A stretch of DNA of 64,000 nt. It comes from Mycolicibacterium senegalense (lineage in GTDB: Bacteria > Actinomycetota > Actinomycetes > Mycobacteriales > Mycobacteriaceae). The notes below the pieces were generated by a model. That model had not been told where the DNA came from, ran no database searches, and worked only from the letters and a program-made list of their open reading frames with translations. Where the stretch lies: the NCBI RefSeq assembly GCF_019645875.1, contig NZ_CP081000.1, positions 1,674,001 through 1,738,000 on the forward strand, in the 5' to 3' direction. Below, one piece after another: positions 63,933-64,000 of the stretch (position 1 is its first letter; the number at the start of each line of letters is the position of its first letter). A program made the position numbers and the translations under genes.

Positions 63933-64000
63933 GTGTGTTGCAGCACGCTGCTGCGCGCTGGTTGTCGGCGAACTACGACGAGATGGTGTCCTGGCGACGC
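63929..64000 (+). CDS. amiA1: AmiA1-like M20 amidohydrolase, 3' truncated by the window edge
   Basis: Only the first 24 codons are in the window: [20 protein letters not shown], then SWRR. GTG 63929 overlaps the amiB1 stop by four bases (GTGA). This start and the YDEMVSWRR segment fit the second M20 amidohydrolase that follows amiB1 in M. tuberculosis (Rv3305c). The identity rests mainly on synteny. Confidence 0.8.
   Translation, partial: MSVLQHAAARWLSANYDEMVSWRR

Overview
This 64 kb window is a high-GC chromosomal segment of a rapidly growing mycobacterium. Gene order follows the mycobacterial mfp–folD–met–trpS–dacB1–sigJ–sdh–cdd–deoA–add–upp–pmmB–deoD–amiB1 backbone (M. tuberculosis Rv3363c to Rv3305c, inverted). 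An Erm methyltransferase of Erm(39) type, with a GTG start and lying next to folD, points to the M. fortuitum group. This placement is inference from gene content; no search was run.

Layout. 1–6 kb: end of a conservon (DUF742, MfpB GTPase, MfpA pentapeptide protein), an Rv1747-type FHA/ABC exporter and a membrane beta-propeller protein. 6–11 kb: a DUF1801 protein, a membrane protein, an Old Yellow Enzyme, folD, DUF3017 and erm. 11–17 kb: TetR plus flavin monooxygenase divergent from erm, then the methionine operon metY–metX–methyltransferase behind a SAM-IV riboswitch. 17–26 kb: monomeric icd, an alpha/beta hydrolase, exonuclease III, a TIGR03086/MarR pair, trpS, a YihY protein, a Gdx-type exporter behind a guanidine-III riboswitch, and a nitronate monooxygenase. 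26–35 kb: ferric-reductase-like protein, dacB1, AraC, two paralogous MarR genes, a strictosidine-synthase-like protein and two GjpA-like cell-wall proteins sharing regulatory sequence. 35–41 kb: a putrescine/GABA-type module (class III aminotransferase, Lrp, aminobutyraldehyde dehydrogenase), sigJ and small redox genes. 41–42 kb: a DUF559 endonuclease-like gene bracketed by 57-bp palindromic repeats. 42–50 kb: sdhCDAB, cdd, deoA, add and an Rv3311 homologue. 50–64 kb: a zinc-ribbon cyclase/ATPase, a type VII-like NlpC/P60 pair, an ECF sigma factor with an SDR, upp, pmmB, a MarR/AbrB transporter and TetR/monooxygenase insert, deoD, amiB1 and the start of amiA1.

Themes. Nucleoside salvage genes (cdd, deoA, add, upp, pmmB, deoD) are dispersed among respiration and accessory genes. 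Two intrinsic drug-resistance genes (mfpA, erm) lie within 11 kb. Regulation by RNA is unusually visible: a SAM-IV riboswitch followed by a Met/Cys-codon mini-ORF, a guanidine-III riboswitch, and a four-segment erm attenuator with an 11-codon leader peptide carrying an Arg-Leu-Arg arrest motif.

The signals most worth pursuing are the erm attenuator, the palindrome-bracketed DUF559 unit, the MCMCQ mini-ORF before metY and the shared leader of the GjpA-like genes. No tRNA, rRNA, CRISPR array or classical insertion sequence was seen.
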